A stretch of 64,000 bases of DNA, taken from Bermanella marisrubri (GTDB lineage: Bacteria > Pseudomonadota > Gammaproteobacteria > Pseudomonadales > Oceanobacteraceae). Below, piece by piece: positions 63,203 to 64,000 of the stretch. Position 1 is the first letter of the stretch; each line of letters starts with the position of its first letter. The DNA lies in contig NZ_CP051183.1 of assembly GCF_012295615.1 (NCBI RefSeq), forward strand, positions 873,001-937,000, read 5' to 3'. Position numbers and translations under genes: made by a program. The notes below the pieces were generated by a model. That model did not search any database. It was not told the DNA's origin and was given only the letters and a program-made list of their open reading frames with translations.

Positions 63203-64000
63203 TTAAGCAGCGTGCGTTGGAGCTAGCTTATGTTTGATGTTTTTCAGAAATTGAGCGCGATGATGCAGTTCTATACCTTTTATATTCAAACGGATACTGG
63301 TTTCGTCGTAATCAAGTTGTTTAGCGGCATAATAAACGGGGCCCTCAAAACAATTGATGAAACACCATGCCATTAGGAAATGAGCATCTACAAAGTGGTG
63401 ATGACGACTGCGCCCAGTTAAGTAGTCCTCGGAGAGATCGAGTAGGCGGCTTAATTGTTGTAAGCATTGATTCCAAATCGGATGCCAATGAGTATCGTCG
63501 TATTCAATATGTGCCCTCGATTGATATTGAGACAGTGCTTTGGCTAGATAGGCTTGGTCTGCGTAAGCGTGGTAGTAATCATGGGTCTTGATGGCATCAA
63601 TATCGCGGGTGGTGTCGGTCATGTAATCGAAGAATCGGCGCACTCTTTGTCCGAAGTGCGGCGATATAGTAGATAGCACCGTATCGATTTCGACTCCAGT
63701 GATTCGCACTGACATATAGTCATGAAACGAACTATAAATGTATTGCTGTGGCGCGGTGCAATATTTTTGCTTTACAGGAATGTGGTGCACATATTTAACC
63801 AGCCGTGGCAGTAACCGAGGCTGAACCAACTGATGCGTTTGATGTTGATCGTCAAAGACGAAACCACTGTATCCAGTGACTTCTTGATACCAGTTATTGT
63901 AATTCAACATGAATCGGTCGATCCACAACGAGGGTGCAGAGTCGCAATGGACAAGTATGGTGGCAGAATCAGGAAACAGGGCGTAGGCATGAATGTGAAC
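63203..64000 (-). CDS. Partial gene: Y1/REP-associated transposase-like protein with degenerate HUH motif
   Basis: The frame is open to the window edge, so the N-terminus is outside; 265 residues are visible. It begins 'VHIHAYALFPDSATILVHC', which aligns with the 'HAYVLMPNHxHLL' region of Y1 (IS200-like/RAYT) transposases. The NHxH pair that forms the HUH metal site is replaced by 'DSAT'. The segment 'YVHHIPVKQKYCTAPQQYIYSSFHDYMS' region matches the conserved 'RYIHxNPVRAxLV...YPWSSYxxY' block. The C-terminus ('LTGRSRHHHFVDAHFLMAW') resembles the DnaA-like helical tail of some RAYTs. It probably is a domesticated or inactive relative. The family assignment is by eye. Confidence 0.6.
   Translation of the reverse strand, partial: VHIHAYALFPDSATILVHCDSAPSLWIDRFMLNYNNWYQEVTGYSGFVFDDQHQTHQLVQPRLLPRLVKYVHHIPVKQKYCTAPQQYIYSSFHDYMSVRITGVEIDTVLSTISPHFGQRVRRFFDYMTDTTRDIDAIKTHDYYHAYADQAYLAKALSQYQSRAHIEYDDTHWHPIWNQCLQQLSRLLDLSEDYLTGRSRHHHFVDAHFLMAWCFINCFEGPVYYAAKQLDYDETSIRLNIKGIELHHRAQFLKNIKHKLAPTHAA

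Overview
The window looks like chromosomal DNA from a marine gammaproteobacterium of the Oceanospirillales type (Bermanella, Oleispira or Thalassolituus-like). This is inferred from gene content and order and from a base composition judged by eye to be in the mid-40s % GC; no database search was run. The supporting blocks are rpsP-rimM-trmD-rplS, rplM-rpsI-petABC-sspAB, the pilSR/minor-pilin cluster and a lipase with its dedicated foldase. No rRNA, tRNA, CRISPR array, complete insertion sequence or prophage was seen.

Layout. 0-1.1 kb: the end of an exbD gene and a TonB-like (AgmX/GltG type) energy transducer. 1.4-5.7 kb: a 1,459-residue lipoprotein that appears to be an HzsA-like scaffold with PKD, 'GYWKNH' and c-type heme modules joined by two long Asp-Pro-Thr repeat linkers. 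5.9-8.8 kb: an AT-rich EEP nuclease-like gene, then a tight trio of a DUF6868 membrane protein, an Nmad3 (nucleotide-modification-associated) protein and a histone-deacetylase-fold enzyme, followed by a striking nested inverted repeat. 9-14.2 kb: small housekeeping and hypothetical genes, a PQQ/sorbosone-dehydrogenase-like protein, rmuC and a WYL regulator. 14.3-22.6 kb: molybdenum cofactor genes (moaBCDE on one side, moeA on the other) enclosing a secreted lipase, its foldase, a hybrid kinase and a LuxR-type regulator. 22.7-31.2 kb: a small overlapping gene pair, a chemoreceptor, an MBL hydrolase, a membrane protein, a lipoprotein alkaline phosphatase, a FabA-like dehydratase and a DEAD-box helicase.

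31.3-44 kb: the type IV pilus minor-pilin/PilY1 operon and its PilS-PilR regulators, with an OsmC-YcaO fusion gene inserted between pilS and pilR. 44-53.4 kb: core metabolism and translation (nadE, rpsP-rimM-trmD-rplS, rplM-rpsI), the cytochrome bc1 complex (petABC) and sspAB, with several clear intrinsic terminators. 53.5-56.6 kb: a glutathione-dependent formaldehyde detoxification pair with a divergent LysR regulator. 56.6-60.1 kb: a cobalamin riboswitch controlling a BtuB-like TonB receptor and a downstream surface lipoprotein that could be a BtuG-like cobalamin-capture partner. 60.2-64 kb: a sensor kinase, a PanE-like reductase and a partial gene resembling a REP-associated (Y1) transposase that seems to have lost its catalytic HUH motif.

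The most promising non-routine items are the riboswitch-BtuB-lipoprotein unit with a hairpin covering the start-proximal ribosome binding site, the Nmad3-deacetylase operon, the degenerate transposase-like gene, the OsmC-YcaO gene inside pilSR, the FabA-like enzyme with Glu in place of the catalytic Asp, and the nested inverted repeat at 8.9 kb.
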